Shown: positions 1-8,935 of the stretch, piece by piece | How positions within the stretch are numbered: the stretch's first letter is position 1 | Layout: every line of letters starts with the position of its first letter | NCBI GenBank assembly: GCA_007128425.1 | Contig: SKXL01000105.1 | Span: 1-48,699 of the forward strand | Direction of reading: 5' to 3' | From: Balneolales bacterium | GTDB taxonomy: Bacteria > Bacteroidota > Rhodothermia > Balneolales > Natronogracilivirgulaceae | Length of the DNA stretch: 48,699 nt | Notes under the pieces: generated by a model | Database searches by the model: none | What the model saw: only the letters and a program-made list of their open reading frames with translations | What the model was told of the DNA's origin: nothing | Program-made: the position numbers and the translations under genes

Positions 1-641
1 ACAACCATATCCGAGTACATGGCAACGTACACATCCTCCCAGGTGTCCTCGCTGTTATTGGTTATATTGTAGCGCAGGATGCTCATCCCCTCGGCAAAAC
101 CGAAGTTCCAGTTGTAGCTCTCCAGACGCACATCGGCAAACAGGGGCTGCTCATGGCCGGAGATGGGAATGTTGTTGACTGTGGTGTTGCGGTCGGTGAA
201 ATGGGCAATCAGATCCTGGTGGCTCACGGCGCGCGGACTGAATGATTCGGAATCGGGAAAGCTCGAGCGCTCCTCAACATGCCTGCCATCGTTGGTGAAT
301 TCAAACCCAGCCTTCCCTGTTGAATAACCAGATGGATCGGTAACGGCTGCAGTGGATACAAGTGTTGCTCCAGCTACTCTTGCACCAACCCAGATACCGG
401 CCTCAAAGAGGTGTTCTGTTCCTGTTCCACGGGGAAACTCCATGCTTGGAAGACCGATGGGCTGGTTGCGCACATTGGGACGGCCAAGCGTACCGGAATT
501 GGTGACGGATAGTCCAAGATTGCTTACTTCAACTGCCTTGCGATCGAAACGATGTTGCGCCTGAGTGAAGGCGGCTGTCGCCATCCATGCTAATAAAACC
601 AGTGCCAGGGAGACGGTAGAAAGAGCGTAACAATTACTCAT
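1..641 (-). CDS. Secreted surface protein, N-terminal part (runs off left edge)
   Basis: Reading the minus strand from an ATG at 639-641 gives an open frame of 213 codons that leaves the window without a stop. The N-terminus has a signal peptide: a short start, a hydrophobic stretch (VSLALVLLAWMATAAF) and a likely cut near residue 28. The mature part starts with a segment containing GRPNVRNQPIGLPSMEFPRG and later GLY/ASN/TRP-rich beta-type sequence. This style is common in very large surface proteins of Balneolota and Ignavibacteria that end in a T9SS tag, but the C-terminus is not visible here. It is divergent from the secreted enzyme pair that follows. No enzymatic motif is visible and no function is assigned. 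Confidence 0.75.
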   Translation of the reverse strand, partial: MSNCYALSTVSLALVLLAWMATAAFTQAQHRFDRKAVEVSNLGLSVTNSGTLGRPNVRNQPIGLPSMEFPRGTGTEHLFEAGIWVGARVAGATLVSTAAVTDPSGYSTGKAGFEFTNDGRHVEERSSFPDSESFSPRAVSHQDLIAHFTDRNTTVNNIPISGHEQPLFADVRLESYNWNFGFAEGMSILRYNITNNSEDTWEDVYVAMYSDMV

Positions 642-1153
642 TTAGTAAATAGTGGTCGTGTCTTTTTTGATTTTATGATACTTGCGGGGTCGGTGACCGG
701 TGGTATTTCCGATAGTCATTCCGGGCAGCCTGTGTTTCCGAATTGGAGATAAAATTAGATCTTTTGATAACGAAAAAAAAATCGGCTTTCCAGTTTCTGG
801 AGATTATCACACAATGGTAATATGCACTTCACCGTTCCATTTCAATTGCATGTAATCCGCCCTGGGCAGCATCGGTCATCCCGACCGGCTCAACGGTGTG
901 ACTGTGATTGCCATATCTTTGAATATCTCAAAAAACCGGCAGCTTTGCAAAGCGCTTCCATCTACCCGGATCAAAAAAATAATTTCAGCTCTGCCGTGTA
1001 ATCTTTATTTTATCATTCCCATTTCAAGGCACATGAATTAGACTACAGAGGCCGACCAAGTCTTATCTGCATAGCAAGTCCGATCCATAAATTTCAATCC
1101 GGTTATTAAGGTCGCATCACTCCATTTAAGTAATTCACAATCCTTTCTCTATC
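642..1153. other. Divergent intergenic region, 512 bp
   Basis: No convincing ORF, tRNA or terminator was seen. The region separates two divergently transcribed secreted-protein genes and must hold both promoters. One TATCTTTG sequence at 914-921 fits the Bacteroidota -7 consensus TAnnTTTG on the plus strand, but no good -33 TTTG is placed before it. It lies about 230 bases before the next gene, so I do not call it a promoter. A small perfect 5-bp hairpin (CGGTC/GACCG) lies near 873-887. Confidence 0.5.
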
Positions 1154-4100
1154 ATGAAGCAATTTTCCTACGGTATTCCTTTGATCACGCTACTATTGCT
1201 GGTTTTATCCCACCCCCTGACCGCGCTCGGACAGTTTTTCGAGGATTTTGAGAGTGGTTCCAAAGGTGGATATGCACCCGCGACCGTCGAACTGGCCTCC
1301 GGGCCCTGGATGTTAAATGATGCCCTGCTCGGGCGACAGGACGGAGACAAGCGAATCGGCACCCAATCGGTCCGTCTCAGAAATGGATATGTCGGCATGG
1401 AATTTGACATTTCTGGAGCCGGTGAAGTGCGTTTCTTTCACGCCAATGCCGGTTTTTCTGGTGATACCGGTGGGAAGATCCAACTGCAGTATTCCCAAAA
1501 CGGTGGCAGCAGCTGGTCTGATGCCGGGCCCGAGCTCACTTCCCCGGAGGATGACCTTGAACAGGCAAGCATACCGGTCAACCTGAACGGTGACATTCGG
1601 TTCCGAATTATCCGGACTGCCGGAAACCGGATCAGCATCGACAACTTCGAGGTAACGGTGTTCGAGGAGATTTCCGAGGATCCCCGTCTGCGCGCCGAAG
1701 TGGGTGGCACCCTGGTCGATAGCGACGGCACGGTCGCTTTTGGTTCCGTGATGACCGGCAGCGAGGAATCCAGAATCCTCACACTCACCAACACCGGTCA
1801 GGAGACGCTTGTCTTCTCCAGTGCGGCTGTTTCCGGCAGCGAGGCCTTCAGTCTGGAGGGGGAAACCGGCGGAGAACTTGCCTACGGCGAAAGTATCCAG
1901 ATGACCCTCACCTTTTCACCTGAGACGCTTGGTGATTACCAAAGTGTATTCACCCTTGAAACCAATGACCCTGACCGCGAAACCTTCACTCTGAACCTGA
2001 CCGGACGCGGACTTCCTTCCGATGAGCCTATTTCCATTGCCGAGGCGCGAGGCTTACCCCTTGGAACCGTGGTCACCGTGGCCGGCTGGGTGACGGTAAC
2101 CGATGAACTCTCCGGCCCGATCTATTTTCAGGACGATACGGCCGGACTCGCCTCCTACTATGGACCGCTTATGCGGGATGAGGAAGTCGGTTTTTCGCTT
2201 GGCGTGTCCCATGGCGACTCCATTGTCGTCACCGGTCCCCTCACCACTTTCAACGATCTGTTGCAGATCGCACCGGTGGAAGGCGTCATGAACACGGTAG
2301 AATTTGAAGTCTTTCCCGTAGCAAACCGCGAGATCACACCACGCGTAATCACCATTGCCGACCTCAATACAGGAGATTATGAAGGACAGCTGGTGCAGCT
2401 TGACAGTGTGTTGATCGAAGAAAGCGGTGCTTTCACCGGCCAGGAAAACTACAAAATAACCGACGGGGTGAATACGTCAGAAATCCGGATCTCAGAATTT
2501 ACAGATCTCCCCGGTGCGGTAATCCCCAACGTACCGGTAAACATCGTGGGGGCCGCCAGCCGGTTCCGCCAGTTTGTCCAGGTATTCCCGCGCTCCCGGG
2601 TCGATATCATCCAGATTGGCGACGCCCCGCTTTTCCTCTCTGCAGCACCCTTTGAAACAGCGGCGACCCATACGAGTATCACCTTCCAATGGGAAACCGA
2701 CCGGCCCGGCACCACCGAACTGTGCTACGGACTTACAGCCGCACTGGAAATGGGATGCGTCGAGGATCCCGGTCCCAAGGAGGAGCATACACTGATCCTT
2801 GAGGATCTGGAAGCAGCCACCATCTACAAGGTTCAGCTACGCTCAGCGGCAGGAACAGATACCAGCCATACAAACCCCTATTTCGTAACAACCTCCTCCC
2901 CGCCACAATCCACCCAGGAAATAAACGTATATTTCAACAAGAGTGTGGACCACACCCTTGCCGTCGGAGAACAGGCAACTCAAAACTTCAGCTTCCCGGA
3001 CCATTACATCCGACGCATTTTCGAAGCGCAACATTCCATCGACATCGCATTTTACAGCACCAGCGGCAGTGTCGGCACGCAGATCGCCAATTTCCTCGGC
3101 CAGGCGCACAACCGCGGGGTCGAAGTCCGGGTGATTCTGGATCATACCACCAGCACCGCCGCGGTGGAAACCGAGCTTCAGGCCAACGGTGTGCCCTTCA
3201 TCCTCAGCAACTACGGCAGCCAGAACAGCGGCAGGAGCGGTATCCATCACAACAAGTTTGCCGTCATCGATTATAAGGGCGGCGATCCCGACGACGTCTG
3301 GCTGGTCACCAGTTCATGGAATGCCACGGACCAGGGTTCCGAGCAGCAGTACCAGAACATGATCGAATTCCAGGATGTGGCTATTGCCGGCGCCTACACT
3401 CGTGAGTTTGACCAGATGTGGGGAAGTACCACCACCACGCCCAGTTCCGCCAACGCCCGTTTCGGCGAAAACAAGCAGGTGGTGAACCCGATGCTGTTCT
3501 GGATCGGCGACAGCCACGTGCGGCTACACTTCAGTCCGCAAGGCGGCACGGAGGATGCCATTGTCCAGGCGATCAACCGGGCCGAGCACAGCGTGAACGT
3601 AGGCACCATGCTGATCACCCGGTTTACCATCGCCAACGCACTGCGCGACAGACACGACGCCGGGCTTGCCGTCCGTGGTGTGATCGGGAATATCAGTGTC
3701 ACCGGCAGCCAGTTCGAAACCCTCTCATCCTGGGGCGACTTCATCCACTTCCCTGAGGGTCAGTTCGGCCTGCTGCACCACAAGTACGCTGTGATTGATG
3801 GCGAGCAGACTTCCTGGAACGGTACGGTGATCACCGGATCGCACAACTGGTCCGGCGCCGCCAACCAGGTCAACGACGAGAACACCATCATCATCACCGA
3901 TCCGCGCATCGCCAATCACTTTATCCAGGAGTTTGGCGCCCGTTACAAGCAGGTCGGGGGTGAAAACGAGATTATAGTCCGTTCCGAAACCGAACTCACC
4001 GCACTTCCTGAGCGCTTCACAGTGCACCAGAACTATCCGAATCCCTTCAATCCATCAACGGTAATCTCCTTTGAACTGCCATCCGATCAGAGCGTGAGCA

Positions 4101-4279
4101 TCAGGCTGTTCGATACCCTGGGACGCGAAGTGGCAACACTGGTTTCCGGCGAAACCCTGTCCGCGGGGCGCCATGAGGTGACCTTTGACGCATCCCCTCT
4201 TTCCAGCGGTATCTATATCTACCGGGTGGAGCTTGGCGACGGACAATCCATGACCCATAAAATGACACTTATCAAATAA
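1154..4279 (+). CDS. Secreted phospholipase-D-like (HKD) protein with T9SS sorting tail
   Basis: A 1041-residue multidomain exported protein. Residues 1-26 are a signal peptide. A beta-sandwich-like segment follows (to about 173), then a choice-of-anchor-D/HYDIN-like domain (about 175-287), an OB-fold-like segment (about 288-487, containing TVAGWVTV) and a fibronectin III-like domain (about 490-585). The PLD-like catalytic region (about 586-945) has both half-motifs: H699-x-K701-x4-D706 and H875-x-K877-x4-D882, the second followed by GSHNWSGA. The last 90 residues (YPNPFNPSTVISFELP onward) are a type A T9SS sorting domain. PLD-family enzymes cleave phosphodiesters in lipids or nucleic acids through a covalent phosphohistidine. 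The substrate cannot be read from sequence. It lies 28 bases before a second secreted phosphodiesterase-type gene, which favours a nuclease role by context only. Confidence 0.85.
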   Translation: MKQFSYGIPLITLLLLVLSHPLTALGQFFEDFESGSKGGYAPATVELASGPWMLNDALLGRQDGDKRIGTQSVRLRNGYVGMEFDISGAGEVRFFHANAGFSGDTGGKIQLQYSQNGGSSWSDAGPELTSPEDDLEQASIPVNLNGDIRFRIIRTAGNRISIDNFEVTVFEEISEDPRLRAEVGGTLVDSDGTVAFGSVMTGSEESRILTLTNTGQETLVFSSAAVSGSEAFSLEGETGGELAYGESIQMTLTFSPETLGDYQSVFTLETNDPDRETFTLNLTGRGLPSDEPISIAEARGLPLGTVVTVAGWVTVTDELSGPIYFQDDTAGLASYYGPLMRDEEVGFSLGVSHGDSIVVTGPLTTFNDLLQIAPVEGVMNTVEFEVFPVANREITPRVITIADLNTGDYEGQLVQLDSVLIEESGAFTGQENYKITDGVNTSEIRISEFTDLPGAVIPNVPVNIVGAASRFRQFVQVFPRSRVDIIQIGDAPLFLSAAPFETAATHTSITFQWETDRPGTTELCYGLTAALEMGCVEDPGPKEEHTLILEDLEAATIYKVQLRSAAGTDTSHTNPYFVTTSSPPQSTQEINVYFNKSVDHTLAVGEQATQNFSFPDHYIRRIFEAQHSIDIAFYSTSGSVGTQIANFLGQAHNRGVEVRVILDHTTSTAAVETELQANGVPFILSNYGSQNSGRSGIHHNKFAVIDYKGGDPDDVWLVTSSWNATDQGSEQQYQNMIEFQDVAIAGAYTREFDQMWGSTTTTPSSANARFGENKQVVNPMLFWIGDSHVRLHFSPQGGTEDAIVQAINRAEHSVNVGTMLITRFTIANALRDRHDAGLAVRGVIGNISVTGSQFETLSSWGDFIHFPEGQFGLLHHKYAVIDGEQTSWNGTVITGSHNWSGAANQVNDENTIIITDPRIANHFIQEFGARYKQVGGENEIIVRSETELTALPERFTVHQNYPNPFNPSTVISFELPSDQSVSIRLFDTLGREVATLVSGETLSAGRHEVTFDASPLSSGIYIYRVELGDGQSMTHKMTLIK

Positions 4280-4307
4280 TTACATAAAGCAATTACCCCT
4301 TTCATCG

Positions 4308-5552
4308 ATGAGTTTGCAAACACGAATCTCTATTGCCGGCATCCTGGTATTTCTCATATCAGGACCGGCCACAATGTTCGCCCAATACAGCGATGATTGG
4401 GCCCAAATCCCCCGCTCCAAAACGTTTGACGTGGTCACCTGGAACATTGAGTGGTTTGGCGATGAAGAAAGAGGTCCAGACGATGAAGAAAAACAGTACA
4501 CTCATGTTCGGTGGATCATCGAGGATCTTCAACCCGACTTGATGGCGGTCCAGGAGATTGCCAATCCGACACAATTTCAGCGCCTCATCAGCGACCTGGA
4601 TGACTACCGGGGATTTATCACCAATTATTCCCAGCCTCAGCAGGTCGGCTTTCTGTACAACACCAACACAGTGGATTCGCTTTTCAGCGGTCTTGTTGAT
4701 AGCGACAAAGGTCAGAATTCATTTTCCTGGGCCGGTCGATTTCCGCTGGAATTTGTGATTCAGGCACGGGTGGATGGGTCCAGCCGTATCATCTATGCGG
4801 TAGGGATCCATGCAAAGGCGTTCTCAGATCCCGAATCATACGACCGCAGGGTGGCCGCATCGCAGGATATCAAGACCTACTTCGACCAGTCCGTGACCCC
4901 GCACAGTGCCCTGATATTCCTGGGCGACTACAACGATGACGTCATACGGTCCACCCGTGGTCCCAATTTCGACTCCCCATACAAGAATTTCCTGGACGAT
5001 CCAAACTACACCATAGTCACTGAATCTCTCAGTTTGAAGGACGCCGAATCGTGGAAACGGGGTACCAACCCCGGCAGCATGATCGACCATATCACAGTCA
5101 ACCACCATCTGACCGACAAGTGGCTACTGGGCTCCGAGATGGTCTATGTGCCCGACTACATCAGTGACTTCAGCAGTACGACCTCCGATCACCGGCCCGT
5201 ACACGCCCGATTTGATCTTTCAGGGACTTTGAACGCAACTTCATCGGGTCAGGACGACGCCAATGGCCTCCAGGAGACACCCGTGCATACGGAACTGCTG
5301 GGAAACTATCCCAACCCGTTTAATCCGGTGACCGTTATTCCATTCAATCTTGGTGAACCGGCTAGCATTTCACTGACAATCTACAATGCCCTGGGCCAGC
5401 GTGTTGCACGCCCAGTTTCGGAAACGCAGTACCGTGCCGGATCGCATTCCGTGTTATTCGATGCCCAAAACCTGCCCAGCGGTTTCTACTTTTATAAGCT
5501 GGAAAAAGACAGCGGATGGTACCAGACCCGGAAGATGATCCTTGTCAGGTAA
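4308..5552 (+). CDS. Secreted endonuclease/exonuclease/phosphatase-family protein with T9SS tail
   Basis: A 414-residue exported enzyme of the EEP (DNase I-like) fold. A signal peptide ends near residue 26. Family motifs appear in the right order: WNIEWF near 45, MAVQEI near 80 (metal-binding Glu), FLGDYNDD near 204 and TSDHRPVH near 294 (catalytic Asp-His). From about residue 328 the protein carries GNYPNPFNPVTV followed by a beta-rich stretch ending in KMILVR, the T9SS type A sorting tail. EEP members cut DNA, RNA or other phosphodiesters with a divalent metal. It shares an apparent transcription unit with the PLD-like protein upstream. Both are predicted to be exported through the same outer-membrane route. 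The exact substrate is unknown. Confidence 0.85.
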   Translation: MSLQTRISIAGILVFLISGPATMFAQYSDDWAQIPRSKTFDVVTWNIEWFGDEERGPDDEEKQYTHVRWIIEDLQPDLMAVQEIANPTQFQRLISDLDDYRGFITNYSQPQQVGFLYNTNTVDSLFSGLVDSDKGQNSFSWAGRFPLEFVIQARVDGSSRIIYAVGIHAKAFSDPESYDRRVAASQDIKTYFDQSVTPHSALIFLGDYNDDVIRSTRGPNFDSPYKNFLDDPNYTIVTESLSLKDAESWKRGTNPGSMIDHITVNHHLTDKWLLGSEMVYVPDYISDFSSTTSDHRPVHARFDLSGTLNATSSGQDDANGLQETPVHTELLGNYPNPFNPVTVIPFNLGEPASISLTIYNALGQRVARPVSETQYRAGSHSVLFDAQNLPSGFYFYKLEKDSGWYQTRKMILVR

Positions 5553-5676
5553 GACCCGCGTTCATCTGCTGATAAAAGAGAAAAACAAAGAATTATTCTG
5601 CAGTTTGGTCAGTTATGGCTTTCGGCTGGATACATCTTCGGCTCTGTGAGATTGCCAAAGCGAAGATTTCTAACTG

Positions 5677-6648
5677 TCAGTAATCCGAGGAAGCGGTCAG
5701 ATATTCAAGCCGCTCACGACTGCGATCCCGGATGGACGGCAGGTCGGGGTGGTTGCGATCCACTACGATCCGGTACTGTTCTGCCGCGTTTTGTGCATCC
5801 CCCGACTTCTCCAGTGAAATGGCAAGAAAATAGCGAAAAATTACATTTTCGGGCCATTTTTCCACCAAAGGCTCCACCACCTTGAGTGCATCATCGTACA
5901 ACTCCTCCTGGTGGTAAAGGTAGGTGAGGATCATCCGGGCATCGGTACTGGTGTAGGTGTCGCTTTCAGCCGCCTCTTCCAGCATCCGGATCCCGGTTTC
6001 CCTGTTCCCCGATAGACCGACCATGCTCGTCAGCCACCGCACCTCTCGGGGTATGGTTCCCATCATGTAGTGGAACACGCCTTGCCCGATAAGCACATCC
6101 GGATTCTCGCCACTCATGGACATGAGTTTCCGGGTGTAGGAAAAACCGCTGGCCCCGCTTCGCACTGCTGTCCGGTACTGCTGCTCGCTGGCCGCCACGA
6201 GTCCGCGGTATCCATACAGTCCTCCCATCATAAGCACGGTTGTAGTGTCCTGCGGCATTGTTCTCATCCTGGATTTACCGACCTCGATTGCAATTTCAGA
6301 TTTTTTCAGGAACTGTTCGGCCGCATCAGAACTTTCATCGGCAAAAAAATATTGCCAGAACGGTACCATGGCTTCGAAAAAGTAGGGTCTAGGATCATTT
6401 ACTTCTTTATTCTGCAATTCCTGGAATATGGATCGTGCGTTATCCCAGTCGGTTTTGTAGAAAGAGGATATGCCGTTGTCGAGTTGATGTTCAAAAGCGG
6501 TGTAGAGGTCACGCTCTCCGCCCTCCGCCTCCACATATCGATTCATGCCGGATATCAACATCATTACGGTAATGAGCAAGATCGTGTACATACATTGAAG
6601 CCGGTTTGATTTGTCTGATGGTAGCATCCAGAATAGTCTGGTTGACAT
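5677..6648 (-). CDS. Exported TPR-like helical protein of unknown function
   Basis: A 323-residue protein with an N-terminal hydrophobic segment (MYTILLITVMMLISG) and then helical, tetratricopeptide-like repeats rich in Tyr, Ala and Glu; the clearest are in the second half (for example YHQEELYDDALKVVEPLVEKW and a repeat containing YFLAISLEKSGDAQNAAEQY, each described here by short key runs). The start is uncertain: the first ATG is at 6648, and a second ATG at 6591 lies directly before the hydrophobic segment and would give a conventional signal peptide. No catalytic motif and no T9SS tail are visible. It converges with the EEP gene and follows the symporter gene on the same strand after 143 bases. 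Likely a periplasmic or membrane-attached scaffold, but this is inference. Confidence 0.7.
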   Translation of the reverse strand: MSTRLFWMLPSDKSNRLQCMYTILLITVMMLISGMNRYVEAEGGERDLYTAFEHQLDNGISSFYKTDWDNARSIFQELQNKEVNDPRPYFFEAMVPFWQYFFADESSDAAEQFLKKSEIAIEVGKSRMRTMPQDTTTVLMMGGLYGYRGLVAASEQQYRTAVRSGASGFSYTRKLMSMSGENPDVLIGQGVFHYMMGTIPREVRWLTSMVGLSGNRETGIRMLEEAAESDTYTSTDARMILTYLYHQEELYDDALKVVEPLVEKWPENVIFRYFLAISLEKSGDAQNAAEQYRIVVDRNHPDLPSIRDRSRERLEYLTASSDY

Positions 6649-6708
6649 TAATTGATAATAATCGCTTTATGATTCTATATTATTGTGTTCCTGTCGGTTT
6701 GTTGCCCC

Positions 6709-6736
6709 CAGACCAGTTCAATTACTTACCGGTCTG
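6709..6736. other. 9-bp hairpin between symporter and TPR gene
   Basis: CAGACCAGT (6709-6717) and ACCGGTCTG (6728-6736) pair over nine positions with one wobble and a 10-base loop. Neither strand has a following U-run, so it is not a standard intrinsic terminator. It could be a 3' end stabiliser or processing structure for the leftward symporter transcript. The rest of 6649-6791 shows nothing else. Confidence 0.3.
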
Positions 6737-6791
6737 TTATACAAAACTGCTGCCCGGTGGAGTTGCAAATCAGCCGGTTGCCCGCTCAGAT

Positions 6792-8093
6792 TTAATCGTC
6801 GTAATGACCCGGGCCAAGGCGACCTTCTGTGCTGGCAACAGCTACGGAGACGGCGGCATCACCAGTAATATTGACCGCCGTCCGGACCATATCCAGAATC
6901 CGGTCCACTCCCAGAATCAATGCGATACCCTCAACAGGCACTTCCACGGCCTGGAGCACAATGACCAGCATGATGATCCCGGCGCCGGGCACACCGGCTG
7001 TTCCAATGGAAGCGAGTGTTGCTGTTATTACGATGATCAGCTGCTGCGATACGGTCAGATCTATCCCCACCGCCTGCGCTATGAACACCGCTGCTACGGC
7101 CTGATACAAACTGGTGCCGTCCATGTTGATGGTCGCACCAACAGGCAGCACGAAGCTGGCCACTTCCTCATGCACACCCAGATTTTTTTCGACACGTTCC
7201 ATGGTAAGTGGAAGGGTTGCCAGGCTTGAACTTGTGCTAAAGCCCAGAAGCTGTGCCGGGCGGATGCCTCGCAGAAAGTTCCACATGGTCATATTACTGA
7301 ACATTTTAAACAATGTCGTATAAACGATGGCGACATGCAGCAGCAGTCCTGCAATAACAACAAGAACATAAACCAACAGGGCCTGAAGCAGCTCAACGGT
7401 ACCCCGCAGATCGTCTCCACCCAAATCCACAATTACAGCAGCAATCAGTGCAAAAACACCGTAGGGTGCTATTTTCATGATCATCTCGACAATTTTTATG
7501 ATCACGTCATTAAGGGCATCGAAAAAATCAACCAGGATCTTCGATTTCTCTGATGGAATCTTCATCAGCCCGATGCCGATGATCAGCGCTACAAAGACAA
7601 TCTGAAGCATGTTTGCGTTTTCAGAAGCTGCTGCAAAGAAATTGGAGGGGACAATATCGACAATGAACTCAAGTGGACTTCGGTCGAGCACCTCCGTAGC
7701 TGCTTCCTCCTGCCCCTCAATGTTTTCCTGGTAGCTCATAAAAAGGCTGTCCCTGGTCTCTTCGGGAAGCACTTTCCCGGGTTGAAAGATATTGACCACG
7801 GTCAGACCGATGGTAATGGCAAAGACAGTGGTGACCATGTAGATCCCTATCGTTTTGCCGCCCATGCGGGAAAGTTTTGTGAGATCATTGAGGTTAGTGA
7901 TACCGACAATAAGTGAAGCAATTACCAAGGGGATGGCTACCAATTGAAGCATGCGTATGAAAATGGTACCAAACGGCTGAATAAAATCCTGGGTGAATGC
8001 CTGAAGACCAACCAATGAGGCAAAAATTCCCCAGATGAGACCTGTGATCAATCCGATTAATATTTGCCAGTGAAGCGTTTTATACCATTGCAT
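6792..8093 (-). CDS. Dicarboxylate/amino acid:cation (DAACS) symporter
   Basis: A 433-residue inner-membrane carrier of the DAACS/GltP family, which imports glutamate, aspartate or C4-dicarboxylates together with Na+ or H+. Family hallmarks are visible: the serine-rich reentrant loop GFSTSSSLATLP, the NMDGTSLYQ motif that forms part of the substrate and cation site, and GTAGVPGAG in the second reentrant loop. There are about eight hydrophobic segments, and the length is normal for the family. The start ATG at 8091-8093 gives the typical short N-terminus before the first membrane segment. It lies 12 bases after the DUF92 gene and is probably co-transcribed with DUF3098 and DUF92. Substrate and coupling ion cannot be settled from sequence. 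Confidence 0.9.
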   Translation of the reverse strand: MQWYKTLHWQILIGLITGLIWGIFASLVGLQAFTQDFIQPFGTIFIRMLQLVAIPLVIASLIVGITNLNDLTKLSRMGGKTIGIYMVTTVFAITIGLTVVNIFQPGKVLPEETRDSLFMSYQENIEGQEEAATEVLDRSPLEFIVDIVPSNFFAAASENANMLQIVFVALIIGIGLMKIPSEKSKILVDFFDALNDVIIKIVEMIMKIAPYGVFALIAAVIVDLGGDDLRGTVELLQALLVYVLVVIAGLLLHVAIVYTTLFKMFSNMTMWNFLRGIRPAQLLGFSTSSSLATLPLTMERVEKNLGVHEEVASFVLPVGATINMDGTSLYQAVAAVFIAQAVGIDLTVSQQLIIVITATLASIGTAGVPGAGIIMLVIVLQAVEVPVEGIALILGVDRILDMVRTAVNITGDAAVSVAVASTEGRLGPGHYDD

Positions 8094-8105
8094 ATTGTAA
8101 ATCAG

Positions 8106-8933
8106 TTAATAGAGCAGAACAGCTATTGCCGATGCGAGACCGGCGGCAAGAAACAAACTTCCCTGCCTGTCTGGAACAAGACGTTGCAATCCGGCCAGTT
8201 TTGTTTTTTTTACGGGATCAGACAACCAGCGTTTTGCCGATTTGTGAACAATAAAAATCGCACAAAGATAGGAATCCGCGAAACAACCTGAAAATCCCGC
8301 GAGGACAATGATCGCTGCCGCTCGAAAATCCAGTGATGGCGTAGCAAAAAGAAAGATGAGAGCCACTATCAATACGGCTGCAGCAGCAGCCAATGTTCCC
8401 TTATAGCTGACAGAGCCGGCAGTCCCGGAAGGCACGTGCTTTAGTGTTGTTACAAGTTTGGCATTGTAAGCAAGGCTCCTGTCGGTTATAGCTCTCCATG
8501 TGACTGCTGCACTGGAGGCCAATGCAGCAGATGCCGCTACAATAAGCCAGGTCTGTTCAAATGTGTAGTAGAGAGCGATGAAAAGAACAAACCAGAATGA
8601 TTCGGACCAGATCTGCATGCCATGCTTTCGGGCTTCCATTTCCGGATGTTCCGGCATCTCAAACCACCAGGCCAAAACATGGGCGCCGGCATAAAAAAAA
8701 ATCAGTATAAAAGTTCCAAACCAGCCTCCCAGTCCGACTGACAGGATACCAACCATTAGAGCTGCTCCTGCTCCGTCAATGGTAAAATAGTTGTTGATGT
8801 ATGCCACAAAAACAATTGCACTGCAGAGTAGTACAGAACCAAGTATCCAGACGCGTTCCGCTGCTCCTGAATACAGCACCAAAAGGGCTATAAGTACAAT
8901 TGCAAACCCATAATTGAGCAGTCGATCGATCAA
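8106..8933 (-). CDS. DUF92 family integral membrane protein
   Basis: A 275-residue multi-spanning membrane protein. The N-terminal part has FTIDGAGAALMVGILSVGLGGW, matching the LTxxGALAAxxVGxxxxGxGGW signature of DUF92 by eye, and the middle has VPSGTAGSVSYKGTLA, matching the VPPGTxGGVSxxGTLAG block. GFSGCFADSYLCA fits the late GxxGSxxDSLLGA block. A DUF92 member in plants (VTE6) is a phytyl-phosphate kinase; the bacterial role is not established and I do not assign it. The frame has no ATG near the start; TTG at 8931-8933, two bases after the DUF3098 stop, is the only sensible start. That spacing suggests translational coupling. Confidence 0.75.
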   Translation of the reverse strand: MIDRLLNYGFAIVLIALLVLYSGAAERVWILGSVLLCSAIVFVAYINNYFTIDGAGAALMVGILSVGLGGWFGTFILIFFYAGAHVLAWWFEMPEHPEMEARKHGMQIWSESFWFVLFIALYYTFEQTWLIVAASAALASSAAVTWRAITDRSLAYNAKLVTTLKHVPSGTAGSVSYKGTLAAAAAVLIVALIFLFATPSLDFRAAAIIVLAGFSGCFADSYLCAIFIVHKSAKRWLSDPVKKTKLAGLQRLVPDRQGSLFLAAGLASAIAVLLY

Positions 8934-8935
8934 GG

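Noticed and set aside
352-564. 70-residue plus-strand open frame
   Set aside because: Overlaps the signal-peptide-bearing minus-strand frame that is open across the whole left end; composition is that of a shadow.
914-921. TATCTTTG as promoter of the PLD-like gene
   Set aside because: No matching -33 element and about 230 bases from the start codon.
6606-7229. 207-residue plus-strand open frame
   Set aside because: Mostly antisense to the DAACS symporter, Cys/His-rich with no domain.
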